Shown here: positions 36,201 to 45,656 of the stretch, in pieces | How the letters are laid out: every line of letters begins with the position of its first letter | Position numbering within the stretch: the first letter of the stretch is position 1 | Assembly: GCF_012933465.1 (NCBI RefSeq) | Contig: NZ_JABBND010000003.1 | Location: forward strand, 248,001-312,000 | Direction: 5' to 3' | DNA length: 64,000 nucleotides | Source: Actinomycetospora sp. TBRC 11914 | Lineage (GTDB): Bacteria > Actinomycetota > Actinomycetes > Mycobacteriales > Pseudonocardiaceae | Made by a program: the position numbers and the translations under genes | Notes under the pieces: model-generated | What the model was told of the DNA's origin: nothing | The model's input: the letters and a program-made list of their open reading frames with translations, nothing else | Databases searched by the model: none

Positions 36201-36758
36201 TCAGACCTCGAGCAGCTCGCTCTCCTTGGCCTTGACCATGTCGTCGATCTTGGCCACGTACGTGGCGGTGGTGCTCTCGAGCTCCTTCTCGGCGCGGCCG
36301 ACCTCGTCCTCGCCGGCCTCGCCGTCCTTGGCGATGCGCTGCAGCTCGGACATCGCGGAGCGCCGGACGCTGCGGATCGAGACCCGCGCGTCCTCACCCT
36401 TGCTGCGCGCCACCTTGACCATGTCGCGCCGGCGCTCCTCGGAGAGCTCCGGGAACACCACGCGGATGATCGTGCCGTCGTTGGAGGGGTTGACGCCGAG
36501 GTCGGAGTCGCGGATGGCGCGCTCCATGACGCCCAGCGAGCTCACGTCGTAGGGCTTGATGACCGCCATGCGCGCCTCGGGCACCGACACCGACGCGAGC
36601 TGCGGCAGCGGCGTGTACGAGCCGTAGTACTCGACGTTGATGCGGTTGAACATCGCGGGGCTCGCCCGGCCGGTCCGCACGCCGGAGAGGTCCTCCCGCG
36701 CGACGCTGACGGCCTTCTCCATCTTCTCCTCGGCGTCGAGGAGGGTCTCGTCGATCAC
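36201..36758 (-). CDS. frr: Ribosome-recycling factor
   Basis: Acts with EF-G to split post-termination ribosomes. I start at the GTG at 36758 ([17 protein letters not shown]), because AGGAG lies 8 bases upstream; this gives 185 residues, the same as the M. tuberculosis protein. A GTG at 36767 overlaps that site and is unlikely. The sequence holds the usual [35 protein letters not shown] and a coiled-coil domain I to the end. It lies 33 bases after pyrH. Confidence 0.97.
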   Translation of the reverse strand: MIDETLLDAEEKMEKAVSVAREDLSGVRTGRASPAMFNRINVEYYGSYTPLPQLASVSVPEARMAVIKPYDVSSLGVMERAIRDSDLGVNPSNDGTIIRVVFPELSEERRRDMVKVARSKGEDARVSIRSVRRSAMSELQRIAKDGEAGEDEVGRAEKELESTTATYVAKIDDMVKAKESELLEV

Positions 36759-36791
36759 TGGGGTCACTCCTCTCTCGCCGTCGAGGCCTGC

Positions 36792-37568
36792 TCAGTGCTG
36801 CGCCGGTGTGTGCACCAGCGTGCCGATCCTCTCACCCCGCACCGCCCGCCCGATGTTCCCCTCGACCAGCAGGTTGAACACCATGATGGGCATCTGGTTG
36901 TCCATGCAGAGACTGAAGGCGGTGGCGTCCGCGACCTTCAGACCCTTCTCGAGGACCTCGCGGTGCGTGATCTCGGTGAACATGGTGGCCGTCGGGTCGA
37001 TCTTGGGGTCGGCCGTGAACACGCCGTCGACGCCCTTGGCCAGCAGGACGACCTCGCACTCGATCTCGAGGGCCCGCTGCGCGGCGGTGGTGTCGGTGGA
37101 GAAGTAGGGCATCCCGACGCCGGCGCCGAAGATGACGACGCGGCCCTTCTCGAGGTGGCGGATCGCGCGCCGCGGGATGTAGGACTCGGCGACCTGGCCC
37201 ATCGTGATGGCGGTCTGCACGCGCGTGTCGATGTGGTGCTCGCGCTCGAGGAAGTCCTGCAGCGCCAGGCAGTTCATGACGGTGCCCAGCATGCCCATGT
37301 AGTCGCTGCGCTGGCGCTGCATCCCGGCCTGGGAGAGCTCCTCGCCGCGGAAGAAGTTGCCGCCGCCGATGACGACCGCGATCTGCACCCCGGACCGCAC
37401 GACCTCGGCGATCTGGCGGGCGACGGTGCGCACGACCGTCGGGTCGACCCCGACGCCGCCCCCACCGAACATCTCGCCACCGAGCTTGAGCAGCACCCGG
37501 CGTCGGGGTCCCGGCTCCCGGCCCTCGGTCAGGACCGCCGACGCGTCGGCGATCTCCGTTCCGGCCAT
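36792..37568 (-). CDS. pyrH: UMP kinase
   Basis: Phosphorylates UMP to UDP in pyrimidine nucleotide synthesis (amino acid kinase fold). The 258-residue protein begins with a 20-residue variable tail, then [65 protein letters not shown] and [15 protein letters not shown], all typical of bacterial PyrH, and ends in GTLV. It lies between tsf and frr as in most bacteria. Allosteric control by GTP and UTP is a family property. Confidence 0.97.
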   Translation of the reverse strand: MAGTEIADASAVLTEGREPGPRRRVLLKLGGEMFGGGGVGVDPTVVRTVARQIAEVVRSGVQIAVVIGGGNFFRGEELSQAGMQRQRSDYMGMLGTVMNCLALQDFLEREHHIDTRVQTAITMGQVAESYIPRRAIRHLEKGRVVIFGAGVGMPYFSTDTTAAQRALEIECEVVLLAKGVDGVFTADPKIDPTATMFTEITHREVLEKGLKVADATAFSLCMDNQMPIMVFNLLVEGNIGRAVRGERIGTLVHTPAQH

Positions 37569-37606
37569 GGCGACGGCTCCCCTCGTCGGAGTGGGCTCGG
37601 AGGTGG

Positions 37607-37648
37607 CCGCCGTCCGGGTCCGCGTCGTCCCGCGGACCCGGACGGCGG
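37607..37648 (-). terminator. tsf terminator
   Basis: A perfect 18-bp stem (CCGCCGTCCGGGTCCGCG and complement) with loop TCGTCC, starting 6 bases after the tsf stop. There is no U-tract. pyrH would therefore need read-through or its own promoter. Confidence 0.85.
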
Positions 37649-37654
37649 GACGGC

Positions 37655-38470
37655 TCAGGGCTGGCCGACCTCGAAGCGGGCGAAGGTGCGCAGCTCGACG
37701 CCCGCGTCCTTCAGCACCGCCCCGACCGACTTCTTGTCGACGGAGACCGAGTCCTGCTCGAGCAGGACGGTGTCCTTGAAGTACCCGTTGAGCCGACCCT
37801 CGACGATCCGGTCGATGATCTTCTCGGGCTTGCCCTCCTCGCGCGCGGTGGCCTCGGCGACGCGGCGCTCGCCGTCGAGGACGTCGGCCGGCACCTCCTC
37901 GCGCGTGGTGTACAGCGGGCGGGCGGCCGCGACCTGCATCGCGGCGCCGCGCGCGGCGTCCTCGTCGTCGCCCGTGTAGGACACGACGACGCCGATCGCC
38001 GGCGGCAGGTCGGAGGAACGACGGTGCAGGTACGTCGCGGTCGGCCCGTCCAGGGTCACGACGCGGCGCAGCTCGAGCTTCTCGCCGATGCGGGCGGAGA
38101 GCGCCTGCACGGCGTCCTCGACGGTGCCGTCGCCCAGCTTCGCGGCCTTGAGGGCCTCGAGGTCGGTCGCGTGCTCGGCGATCGCGACGCCGAGGACGTC
38201 GTCGGCGAGCTGGACGAAGTCGGGGTTCTTGGCGACGAAGTCGGTCTCGGAGTTCAGCTCGATCATCGAGCCGTCGCGGGCGGCCACCACGCCGTTGGCG
38301 GTGGTGCGGCCGGCACGCTTGCCGACGTCCTTGGCGCCCTTGATGCGCAGCGCCTCGATGGCCTTGTCGAAGTCGCCGTCGTTCTCCTCCAGCGCCTTCT
38401 TGCAGTCCATCATCCCGGAGCCGGTGGCTTCGCGGAGCTTCTTCACGTCGGCGGCGGTGTAGTTCGCCAT
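37655..38470 (-). CDS. tsf: Elongation factor Ts
   Basis: Guanine-nucleotide exchange factor for EF-Tu. The 271-residue length equals that of mycobacterial EF-Ts. The N-terminal UBA-like domain ([24 protein letters not shown]), the [10 protein letters not shown] linker and the core [16 protein letters not shown] are intact; the C-terminal helical dimer region follows. ATG at 38470 has GAGGGG 7 bases upstream. It follows rpsB, as in nearly all bacteria, with an 88-base gap that contains a hairpin. Confidence 0.98.
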   Translation of the reverse strand: MANYTAADVKKLREATGSGMMDCKKALEENDGDFDKAIEALRIKGAKDVGKRAGRTTANGVVAARDGSMIELNSETDFVAKNPDFVQLADDVLGVAIAEHATDLEALKAAKLGDGTVEDAVQALSARIGEKLELRRVVTLDGPTATYLHRRSSDLPPAIGVVVSYTGDDEDAARGAAMQVAAARPLYTTREEVPADVLDGERRVAEATAREEGKPEKIIDRIVEGRLNGYFKDTVLLEQDSVSVDKKSVGAVLKDAGVELRTFARFEVGQP

Positions 38471-38521
38471 CGTGGGTCCCCTCGTGGGTCTTCGCTGGTG
38501 GGAGTGGGTGGAGCCGGGCCG

Positions 38522-38552
38522 GGCGGCGGCCGCCGGGGTGGCGGCCGCCGCC
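38522..38552 (-). terminator. rpsB-tsf intergenic hairpin (attenuator)
   Basis: A perfect 13-bp stem, GGCGGCGGCCGCC with its complement, and loop GGGGT, starting 6 bases after the rpsB stop. In this position it may act as a partial terminator that lowers tsf relative to rpsB expression. Confidence 0.75.
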
Positions 38553-38558
38553 GTGGCG

Positions 38559-39581
38559 TCAGCGGCTCGCGCGGCCGTTCTGCGGGGTGCCCGCGGACGG
38601 CGCGGCGTCGATCGCGTTGTCGTCCTCGCCGCCCGGCGTCTCGGCGACACCCGCGGTGCGGTCCGGACGGTCGGGCCCACCCGGGCCGCGGTTCGGCGTC
38701 CCCTGGGTCGACTCGTGGGCCTCGGTGTGGACCTCGGCCTCGGGGCTCGCGACCGGCACGTCACCGGGGGCGTCCACCGCCGAGTTCGACGGCAGGCTCT
38801 CCGGCGCCGAGGCACCGTCGCCACCGACCGCGGTGAACTCGCGCTCGACGGCGGCGTCGGCGGCGGGCTCCTCCTCGGTGCCGCTCTGGCGCCGGCCCCG
38901 GTCCTGCAGCCCGTCGGCGCACGCCTGCGCGACGACCTTGGTCAGCAGCGCGGCCGAGCGGATCGCGTCGTCGTTGCCCGGGATCGGGTAGTCGACCTCG
39001 TCCGGGTCACAGTTCGTGTCGAGGATCGCGACGACCGGGATGTTGAGCTTGCGCGCCTCGCCGACCGCGATGTGCTCCTTCTTGGTGTCCACGATCCACA
39101 CCGCGCTCGGGACGCGGGCCATGTCGCGGATACCGCCGAGGGTCTTCTCGAGCTTCTCGTGCTCACGGGTGAGCATGAGGATCTCCTTCTTGGTGCGACC
39201 CTCGAAGCCGCCCGACTGCTCCATCGCCTCGAGCTCCTTGAGGCGCTGCAGCCGCTTGTGCACGGTCTGGAAGTTCGTGAGCATGCCGCCCAGCCAGCGC
39301 TGGTTGACGAAGGGCATCCCGACGCGGGTCGCCTCGTCGTCGATCGCTTCCTGGGCCTGCTTCTTCGTGCCGACGAAGAGGATGGTCCCGCCGTGGGCGA
39401 CCGTCTGCTTCACGAAGTCGTAGGCGCGGTCCACGTAGGACAGCGTCTGCTGCAGGTCGATGATGTAGATGCCGTTGCGCTCGGTGAAGATGAAGCGACG
39501 CATCTTGGGGTTCCAGCGCCGGGTCTGGTGTCCGAAGTGGACACCGGAGTCCAGCAGCTGTCGCATGGTGACGACGGCCAT
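38559..39581 (-). CDS. rpsB: 30S ribosomal protein S2 with long C-terminal extension
   Basis: A 340-residue S2. Residues 1-235 are the conserved core ([65 protein letters not shown]). The remaining roughly 105 residues are acidic, Pro/Gly-rich and low-complexity, longer than in most S2 proteins. The first codon is ATG at 39581 ([10 protein letters not shown]). The gene has a long leader with stem-loops. Together with tsf it forms the usual rpsB-tsf unit. Confidence 0.97.
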   Translation of the reverse strand: MAVVTMRQLLDSGVHFGHQTRRWNPKMRRFIFTERNGIYIIDLQQTLSYVDRAYDFVKQTVAHGGTILFVGTKKQAQEAIDDEATRVGMPFVNQRWLGGMLTNFQTVHKRLQRLKELEAMEQSGGFEGRTKKEILMLTREHEKLEKTLGGIRDMARVPSAVWIVDTKKEHIAVGEARKLNIPVVAILDTNCDPDEVDYPIPGNDDAIRSAALLTKVVAQACADGLQDRGRRQSGTEEEPAADAAVEREFTAVGGDGASAPESLPSNSAVDAPGDVPVASPEAEVHTEAHESTQGTPNRGPGGPDRPDRTAGVAETPGGEDDNAIDAAPSAGTPQNGRASR

Positions 39582-39814
39582 GGTGGTCGTGCTACCTCGG
39601 TCTCTGTCCGGCCCGCGGGCGGGCCTGCTGCGGTTGTCGCGCCGGACCGGTCGGACCGGCGCCCTGGTGCCCCGTTCGTGACCGATCCCCGGGTCCGTGA
39701 TCCGGACCGGGGACCGCTCGGCCACGAGGGATGGCGCGCACGGGGCAGCACGGCTGCTGTGCGGGCTCGTCGAGGCACGCGAAGTCGACCCACCGGGGGC
39801 GGGCCGCTCCCACC

Positions 39815-39820
39815 AGTGTA
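39815..39820 (-). promoter_or_regulatory. -10 hexamer TACACT of rpsB
   Basis: TACACT reading toward rpsB predicts a start of transcription near 39808 and a leader of about 225 bases. A recognisable -35 is missing. Confidence 0.5.
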
Positions 39821-39887
39821 CGCAGCGCCCCCGACGGCCTCCGACCGGCTCGGGCTGCTTCCGCGGACCGTCGCCGGCCCGGCCGTC

Positions 39888-39946
39888 GACGGGCACACCA
39901 CGCAGGTCCCGCGGCACTCCGACCTGCCCCACGTGCCCGTGATCAT
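39888..39946. repeat. Dispersed hairpin repeat, family II, tandem unit 1
   Basis: A 59-bp unit from GACGGGCACACC to GTGCCCGTGATCAT. The outer 8 bases (ACGGGCAC/GTGCCCGT) and inner 7 bases (GCAGGTC/GACCTGC) pair, separated by a symmetric bulge. It differs from unit 2 at 4 of 59 positions. Confidence 0.85.
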
Positions 39947-39980
39947 CCGGGCGGACGACCCGAGCCGGCTCGCCACCACC

Positions 39981-40039
39981 GACGGGCACACCACTCAGGT
40001 CCCGCGCCCCTCCGGCCTGCCCCACGTGCCCGTGATCAT
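39981..40039. repeat. Dispersed hairpin repeat, family II, tandem unit 2
   Basis: The second 59-bp unit, 93 bp downstream of the first start. The outer stem is intact; the inner stem carries two changes that weaken pairing. It lies just before the LytM-like gene. Confidence 0.85.
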
Positions 40040-40090
40040 GGATCGGCGATCAGCAGGGAGCCGCGGAGCCCGCGCCGGCGTCCCAGTCCC

Positions 40091-40678
40091 GTGACCCCTG
40101 CGTCCCGCCTGTGCCTCGCCGTCGTCGTCCTCCTCGGCGTCCTGCTGCCGGCACCCCCGACGGCCGGCGCCGCGACCCCGACCGACCCGCCCCTGCCGGT
40201 GATCCCGCTCGGGGCCTTCGCGTGGCCGCTCACCGGGCTCGACGGCACCGGTCCGCCGGCCGCCGGCGGGCCGGGGAGCGTGGCCCGGCGCTTCCTCCCG
40301 CCGCCGAACCCGTACGGCCGCGGGCACCGCGGGGTGGACCTCGCCGACCCGCCGGGCACGCCGGTCCTCGCCGTCGGCGACGGCGTGGTCGCCCAGGCCG
40401 GAATGCTGGCCGGGCGCGGCGTGGTGTCGGTCGTGCACCCGGGCGGCCTGCGCACGACCTACGAACCGGTCACGGCCCGCGTCGTCGCCGGCGCGCCCGT
40501 GGCCCGCGGCACCGTGCTCGGCACGCTCGAGGCGGGCCACCCGGGCTGCCCCGCCGCCGCCTGCCTGCACTGGGGCCTGCGGTGGCGGACCGGCCCGGAC
40601 GTCCGGCGCGAGCAGTACCTCGACCCACTGCTGCTCGTCGGCCTCGGCCGGACCCGCCTGTGGCCGGCCCGGCCGTAG
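40091..40678 (+). CDS. Secreted M23/LytM-domain protein with altered zinc site
   Basis: A 195-residue exported protein with a signal peptide (residues 1-28, ending near PTAGAATP) and a LytM fold. His79 and Asp83 (HRGVDLA) match the first zinc motif HxxxD. The second motif, normally HxH, reads CLHWG with Cys158 and His160; Cys153 nearby could form a disulfide with Cys158. It may thus be a non-catalytic regulator of another peptidoglycan hydrolase or use Cys as a ligand. A homologue sits beside rpsB in mycobacteria (Rv2891). The start is GTG at 40091. Confidence 0.88.
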   Translation: MTPASRLCLAVVVLLGVLLPAPPTAGAATPTDPPLPVIPLGAFAWPLTGLDGTGPPAAGGPGSVARRFLPPPNPYGRGHRGVDLADPPGTPVLAVGDGVVAQAGMLAGRGVVSVVHPGGLRTTYEPVTARVVAGAPVARGTVLGTLEAGHPGCPAAACLHWGLRWRTGPDVRREQYLDPLLLVGLGRTRLWPARP

Positions 40679-40693
40679 GGGTCAGCCGACCCC
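40678..40693. terminator. Short hairpin between convergent LytM-like gene and whiG
   Basis: GGGGTC-AGCC-GACCCC forms a 6-bp stem inside the 20-base gap between the two stop codons, so it probably serves both directions. Confidence 0.5.
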
Positions 40694-40698
40694 GTCGA

Positions 40699-41691
40699 TC
40701 ACGCCTCGTGCGCCTCGGCGAGCCGGGCGCGCAGCCGGAGCACCGCGCGGGTGTGCAGCTGGCAGACCCGCGACTCGGTCACCCCGAGCACCTTGCCGAT
40801 CTCGGCGAGCGTCAGGTTCTCGAAGTAGTACAGACCGACGATGGTGCGGTCGCGCTCGGCCAGCCCCTGGATCGCCTCGGCGAGCTGGCGACGGGTCTCG
40901 CGCGACTCCATCGCCGACACCGGGTCCTCGGCCGCGGCGTCGGGCAGCGAGTCGGCGAGGGAGGGCGCCGTGCCGCCCGGCCCGGCGGCGTGGGAGCGGC
41001 CCGCGGCGACGAGCTCGTCGAGCGCCGCGACGCTCGTCATCGCGATCTGCCCGAACGTCGAGCGCAGGTCGGAGGTCTCCATGCCCAGCTCGCCGGCGAG
41101 CTCGCCGTCGGTGCACGTCCGCTGCTCGCGGCCCTCGAGGCGCTCGATGGCGCGCTCGATCTCGCGGGCGCGGGAGCGCACCGAGCGCGGCACCCAGTCC
41201 TGCGACCGCAGCTCGTCGAGGATCGCGCCGCGGATGCGCTGCATCGCGTAGACCTCGAACTTGCGCCCGCGGTCGGGCTCGAAGCGCTCGATGGCGTCGA
41301 CCAGGCCGAAGATCCCGCACTGGACGAGGTCGGCGACGTCGACGTGCGACGGCAGCCCGGTGCCGACCCGGCCGGCGACGTACTTGACCAGCGGCGCGTA
41401 GTGCAGCACGAGCCGGTCACGGACCGTGCGGTCGTGCGGGGCGTCGGCGTAGTCGGCCCACATCTCGGCGATGCCGGCCTCGACGATCGCCTCCTCGTCG
41501 GCGACGGTGCCGTCGGCGGCGGTGCCCGGGTGGATCGTCGTCGGGCGGGCGCGCACCGCGGTGCCGCGCCCCGGGCGGGGCGCGGTGAAGACGGAGTCGA
41601 CGCCGGGCAGCGCGGGCAGCGGGGCGACGACGGCGGCGGTCGTCCGGCCGGCCGGCCGCTCGGGCTCAGGCGCGGGGATGGGCGGAGTCAT
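40699..41691 (-). CDS. whiG: RNA polymerase sigma factor, WhiG/FliA family
   Basis: Region 2 ([71 protein letters not shown]) and region 4 with its helix-turn-helix ([25 protein letters not shown]) are those of WhiG, the sigma factor that triggers sporulation of aerial hyphae in Streptomyces. The 330-residue length includes about 75 extra N-terminal residues rich in Pro/Ala, so the true start may be internal. It overlaps the end of xerC by 26 bases. Non-motile actinomycetes use this class for development. Confidence 0.93.
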   Translation of the reverse strand: MTPPIPAPEPERPAGRTTAAVVAPLPALPGVDSVFTAPRPGRGTAVRARPTTIHPGTAADGTVADEEAIVEAGIAEMWADYADAPHDRTVRDRLVLHYAPLVKYVAGRVGTGLPSHVDVADLVQCGIFGLVDAIERFEPDRGRKFEVYAMQRIRGAILDELRSQDWVPRSVRSRAREIERAIERLEGREQRTCTDGELAGELGMETSDLRSTFGQIAMTSVAALDELVAAGRSHAAGPGGTAPSLADSLPDAAAEDPVSAMESRETRRQLAEAIQGLAERDRTIVGLYYFENLTLAEIGKVLGVTESRVCQLHTRAVLRLRARLAEAHEA

Positions 41692-42829
41692 GAACGGCCC
41701 TCAGACGGTCGGCGGTCACGTGGGTGTAGAGCTGCGTGGTGGACGGTGAGGCGTGTCCCAGCAGCTCCTGGACGCTTCTCAGGTCCGCTCCCCCCTCGAG
41801 CAGGTGCGTCGCGGCCGAGTGCCGCAACCCGTGCGGTGCGATGTCGGGTGCCCCGGGGACCGACCGCGCCGCGTCGTGGACGACGGCGCGCGCGATCCGC
41901 GGGTCGAGGCGCCCACCGCGGGCGCCGACCAGCAGCGCCGGCGGGGAGCCCGCGACGGCGAGGTGCGGGCGCCCGTCGGCGCGCCACGCGTCCAGCGCGG
42001 CGGCGGCCGGGACGCCGTAGACGACGGTGCGCTCCTTGGCGCCCTTGCCGAGCACCCGCAGCGTCCGGCGGGCGTCGTCGACGTCGTCGACGTCGAGCCC
42101 GCACAGCTCGGACACGCGGATGCCGGTGGCGTAGAGGAGCTCGAGCAGCAGGTGGTCGCGCAGCGCGACCGGGTCGCGCTCGGCGGCCCCGCGCGCGGCG
42201 TTGTCGAGCGCCGCCGCGGCCTGGTCGGCCCGCAGCACGGCGGGGAGCCGGTGGTGGGCCCGCGGCGAGGCGAGGCGGGCGCCGGGGTCGGTCTCGGCCC
42301 GGCCGGTGCGGGCGGCCCACGCGGTGAAGGCGCGGGCGGCGGCGGCGCGGCGGGCCACGGTGGTGCGCTGCGGCGGGCGCCGGCCGGCCTCGCCGTCGCG
42401 CGGCCGGGTGCCGGCACCGCCCGCGGCCAGCCAGGAGCGGAGCACCGTGAGGTCGAGGTCGGCGAGGGTGGCCTCCCGCGCGGCGCCGGCGTCCCGCCGT
42501 CCGGCGCGGGCGACGACGTGGCGCAGTGCGGCGGTGACGTCGCCGGTGTATCCCCGCACGGTGTGCTCGGAGAGCCCGCGCTCGAGCCGCAGGTGCTCGG
42601 CGAAGTCGGTGACGGCGCGGGCGAGCGCGTCCGGCAGCTCCGGCGTCGCGGTGTCCGCGGTGTCGGTTTGCTCGTCGGCAACACCCGGACCTGCGGAGAT
42701 CCTCCTCGTCGCTCTGCGTGACGACGGTGACCGCTCGCCACCGCTGTGGGCGGCCCCGTCCGCAGGGCCCGCCGCGCGCGGTGCCGCGGGGGCCGCGTCG
42801 GTGCCCTGAGAGGGGAATCTGCCGGTCAT
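41666..42829 (-). CDS. xerC: Tyrosine recombinase XerC
   Basis: Resolves chromosome dimers at dif together with XerD. The 387-residue protein has the SAM-like N-terminal domain ([19 protein letters not shown]) and a complete catalytic set: Arg238 (TGIRVSEL), Lys262 (GKGAKERTV), His333 and Arg336 ([10 protein letters not shown]), His359 (LGHAS) and Tyr368 (TQLYTHV). About 60 extra N-terminal residues are low-complexity and could reflect a later start. Its place between dprA and whiG/rpsB is typical for actinomycetes, so it is the housekeeping enzyme and not a phage integrase. Confidence 0.93.
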   Translation of the reverse strand: MTGRFPSQGTDAAPAAPRAAGPADGAAHSGGERSPSSRRATRRISAGPGVADEQTDTADTATPELPDALARAVTDFAEHLRLERGLSEHTVRGYTGDVTAALRHVVARAGRRDAGAAREATLADLDLTVLRSWLAAGGAGTRPRDGEAGRRPPQRTTVARRAAAARAFTAWAARTGRAETDPGARLASPRAHHRLPAVLRADQAAAALDNAARGAAERDPVALRDHLLLELLYATGIRVSELCGLDVDDVDDARRTLRVLGKGAKERTVVYGVPAAAALDAWRADGRPHLAVAGSPPALLVGARGGRLDPRIARAVVHDAARSVPGAPDIAPHGLRHSAATHLLEGGADLRSVQELLGHASPSTTQLYTHVTADRLRAVHDSAHPRA

Positions 42830-42960
42830 CGCCGTCGAGAGTCCAAGGCCGGAGGGTGGTCGTCAAGCATCGCCGCGCGCTCGTCGGTGACCGTGTCGCC
42901 CTGTCGGGCAGCGGTCGTCGCAGTCGCGCTCCGCAACCGCTCGTCGCACGAGTCCGGGCG

Positions 42961-44142
42961 TCAGACGGGTCGGCACCACCCCCGCTCGCCGTCGGGGACC
43001 ACGAGGCCGGCCACCGCCAGTTCCTCGAGCGCCGCGGGCACCGCGCGGGGCTCGACCCCGGCCTCCCGGGCCAGCACCGCAGCCGTCGAGCTCGCGAACC
43101 CCCGCAGCGCGCCGTGCACGCGGACCGCGGTGGTGGACAGGCCGTCGAGCGGTCGGCGGGGCCGCGGCGGCGGGTCGGCCAGCCGGCCCGCCGGCCCGAT
43201 GTCCTCCAGCACGTCGGCCACCGAGCCGACCACCGCCACCCCGGGCTGGCGCGCCAGGTGGTGCGTCCCCACCGACAGCGCCGAGGTGACCGGGCCCGGC
43301 ACCGCCATGACCACGCGCCCGAGCTCCTGGGCCGCGGAGGCCGTACGCGCGGCCCCGCTGCGCGCGCCCGCCTCGACGACGAGGGTCCCCGACGCCAGCG
43401 CCGCGATGAGGCGGTTGCGCACCAGGAAGCGGTGCCGGGCGGGCACGGCGCCCACGGGGTACTCGCTGACCACCGCGCCCTGCTCCGCGATCGCCGCCAG
43501 CAACCGGGTGTGCGTCGCCGGGTAGGCCCGCTCCACGCCGCAGGCCAGGACCGCGACCGTCGCCCCGCCCGCCGCGAGGCAGCCGCGGTGGGACTCGCCG
43601 TCGATCCCGGACGCCGCCCCGGAGACGACGGCGAGCCCCTCGTCGGCGAACGAGGCCGACCAGGCCCGCGCGACCCACTTCCCGTACCCGGTGGCCGCGC
43701 GCGCCCCGACCATCGCGACGCTGCGGTGCGACCCGTCGACGTGCTCGGTGAGGTCCCCGGGCCCCCGCACCCACAGCCCGAGCGGCGCCACCCAGTCCGG
43801 GTTCCCGCGCAGGTCGGGCCGGTCGAAGGCCGCCACCGCCGCGGCGGGCCAGCCGGGGCCCTCGGGCACCAGGAGGCGTCCGCCGAGGGCGCGGACGGCG
43901 TCGAGGTCGGACTCGGCACGGTCGACGTCGCGGCGCCCGGACACCTCGGAGGAGACGTGGCGACCGAGGTCGGCGCCGCCACGGATCCGCTCGGCGGCCT
44001 CGAGGGGCCCCAGGAGGGCCACGAGGTGCGCCAGCCGCGGCGCCGGCGGTTCGGCGAGCCGCATCAGGTAGGCCCGGGCCCGCAGCACCTCCTCGGCGAC
44101 GACGGCGGGCCCGGGCCCGTCGCACTCCGTCCCGGCGGTCAC
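42961..44142 (-). CDS. dprA: DNA-processing protein A (DprA/Smf)
   Basis: Loads RecA on incoming single-stranded DNA in transformable bacteria; conserved in actinomycetes with unclear purpose. The 393-residue protein has a SAM-like N-terminus, the Rossmann domain with VAMVGARAATGYG, LAVVSGAASGIDGESHRGCL, TVAVLACGVERAYPATH and SEYPVGAVPARHRFLVRNRLIAALA, and a C-terminal winged helix (LDGLSTTAVRVHGAL). GTG at 44142 overlaps comM by GTGA. Confidence 0.95.
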   Translation of the reverse strand: MTAGTECDGPGPAVVAEEVLRARAYLMRLAEPPAPRLAHLVALLGPLEAAERIRGGADLGRHVSSEVSGRRDVDRAESDLDAVRALGGRLLVPEGPGWPAAAVAAFDRPDLRGNPDWVAPLGLWVRGPGDLTEHVDGSHRSVAMVGARAATGYGKWVARAWSASFADEGLAVVSGAASGIDGESHRGCLAAGGATVAVLACGVERAYPATHTRLLAAIAEQGAVVSEYPVGAVPARHRFLVRNRLIAALASGTLVVEAGARSGAARTASAAQELGRVVMAVPGPVTSALSVGTHHLARQPGVAVVGSVADVLEDIGPAGRLADPPPRPRRPLDGLSTTAVRVHGALRGFASSTAAVLAREAGVEPRAVPAALEELAVAGLVVPDGERGWCRPV

Positions 44143-45656
44143 GTCCCGGCTCCCTGGTGCTTGAGCTCCAGGGCGGCGTGCACGTCGCGGGTGTCGGGGT
44201 GCTCCCCGCCCCGGAGGTCGCACAGGGTCCAGGCGACGCGCAGGCACCGGTCGAGTCCCCGCGCCGTGAGGAGCCCGCAGCGCAGCAGGTGGTCGAGGTC
44301 CTTGAGGACCCCGGCGGGCAGCGGCACGTGCCGCCGCAGCGCCGGGCCGGGCACCTCGGCGTTGCTGCGCCAGCCCGCCTCGCGCCACCGGTCGCGGGCG
44401 ACGGCCCGCGCGGCGAGGACCCGCGCCCGGACGGTCGCGGTGCTCTCGGGCTGCTCGTCGGGCCCGCGGTAGAGCCCGCCGACCGCGTCGAGGCCGATCC
44501 GCAGGTCCACGCGGTCGAGCATCGGCCCGGACAGCCGGCCCGCGTACCGGGCCCGCACCGACGGCGCGCAGGTGCAGTCGCGGGGGTCGGGCGGCGCGCA
44601 CGGGCACGGGTTGGTCGCCATGACCAGCTGGAAGCGCGCCGGGTAGCGCACCACGCCGTCCTTGCGGGCGAGCCGGACCTCGCCCTCCTCCAGCGGGGTC
44701 CGCAGGCCGTCGAGCAGGTGCGGGCCGAACTCGAACACCTCGTCCAGGAAGAGCACGCCGCGGTGGGCCAGCGAGACGGCGCCCGGCCGGGCGAGCCCCG
44801 ACCCGCCACCGACCAGCGCCGCCGCCGACACCCCGTGGTGCGGTGCGACGAACGGCGGGGTGACCGGCAGGGCCTCGTCGTCGGGCAGCGACCCCGCGAG
44901 CGAGCGCACCGCGGCGACCTCCATGGCCTCGTCGACCGAGAGATCGGGCAGCAGGCCGATCAGGCGCCGGGCGAGCATCGTCTTGCCCGACCCCGGGGGC
45001 CCGGTGAAGAGCAGGTGGTGCCCGCCCGCCGCCGCGATCTCGGTCGCCCGCCGGGCCCGCTCCTGGCCGACCACCTCGGCCAGGTCCTCGGTGGTCCGCG
45101 CGGTCCGCGGCGGCCGACGGGTCCCGGGCGTCGTGAGCGGGCCCTCGCGGCGCAGCCAGGCGAGGACCTCCCCGAGGTGGCCCGCGCCGAGCACCTCGAT
45201 GCCGTCGACCAGCGCGGCCTCGTCGAGCGCGGCGAGCGGGACGACGGCCCGGGCGATCCCCGCCCGGCGCGCCGCCACCACGCACGGCAGCACCCCGCGG
45301 ACGTCGCGGACCCGCCCGTCGAGGGCGAGCTCGCCGAGCAGCACCACGTCGAGGAGCCGCTCCGGGCGCAGCTCCCCCGCGGCGGCCAGCACGCCGCAGG
45401 CGAGCGCGACGTCGTAGCTCGACCCCTGCTTGGGCAGCGTGGCCGGGGACAGCGCCAGGGTGATCTTGCGGTTCGGCCACGGCTCCCCGGTGTTCACCAC
45501 GGCGGCGCGCACCCGGTCGCGGGCCTCGGCGAGCGCGGCGTCGGGCAGCCCGACCAGGGAGAGGCCGGGCAGGCCCGGCCCGAGATCGGCCTCGATCTCC
45601 ACCAGGTCCCCGTCCACGCCGTGCAGGCCGATCGACCACGCCCGGGCCAGCCCCAT
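44139..45656 (-). CDS. comM: ComM/YifB-family Mg-chelatase-like AAA+ ATPase
   Basis: A 505-residue AAA+ helicase-like protein; ComM promotes branch migration during natural transformation in Vibrio and Acinetobacter. The N-terminal Lon-protease-like fold spans about 1-170, then Walker A GPPGSGKT (219-226), Walker B GVLFLDEVFEF, a CPCAPPDPRDCTC zinc-type motif near 345 and the Mg_chelatase C-terminal helical part. ATG at 45656 shares TGATG with the yraN stop. It forms yraN-comM-dprA-xerC-type order known in actinomycetes. Confidence 0.94.
   Translation of the reverse strand: MGLARAWSIGLHGVDGDLVEIEADLGPGLPGLSLVGLPDAALAEARDRVRAAVVNTGEPWPNRKITLALSPATLPKQGSSYDVALACGVLAAAGELRPERLLDVVLLGELALDGRVRDVRGVLPCVVAARRAGIARAVVPLAALDEAALVDGIEVLGAGHLGEVLAWLRREGPLTTPGTRRPPRTARTTEDLAEVVGQERARRATEIAAAGGHHLLFTGPPGSGKTMLARRLIGLLPDLSVDEAMEVAAVRSLAGSLPDDEALPVTPPFVAPHHGVSAAALVGGGSGLARPGAVSLAHRGVLFLDEVFEFGPHLLDGLRTPLEEGEVRLARKDGVVRYPARFQLVMATNPCPCAPPDPRDCTCAPSVRARYAGRLSGPMLDRVDLRIGLDAVGGLYRGPDEQPESTATVRARVLAARAVARDRWREAGWRSNAEVPGPALRRHVPLPAGVLKDLDHLLRCGLLTARGLDRCLRVAWTLCDLRGGEHPDTRDVHAALELKHQGAGT

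Larger units (their letters stand above)
39582..40090. other. Long rpsB/peptidase intergenic region
   Basis: About 509 bases without a gene. It holds the probable rpsB -10 hexamer at 39815-39820, three potential leader stem-loops (39610-39625, about 39639-39662 and 39687-39712), and two tandem family II repeats (39888-39946, 39981-40039). No coding frame there shows family resemblance. Confidence 0.7.

Noticed and set aside
41666..42829. Tyrosine recombinase as sign of a prophage or integrative element
   Set aside because: The sequence and its place beside dprA and rpsB fit housekeeping XerC; no phage genes or attachment repeats are near.
42961..45639. 892-residue frame suggesting a ComM-DprA fusion
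   Set aside because: The upstream half is a shadow of comM in another frame; DprA starts at GTG 44142, overlapping comM by four bases.
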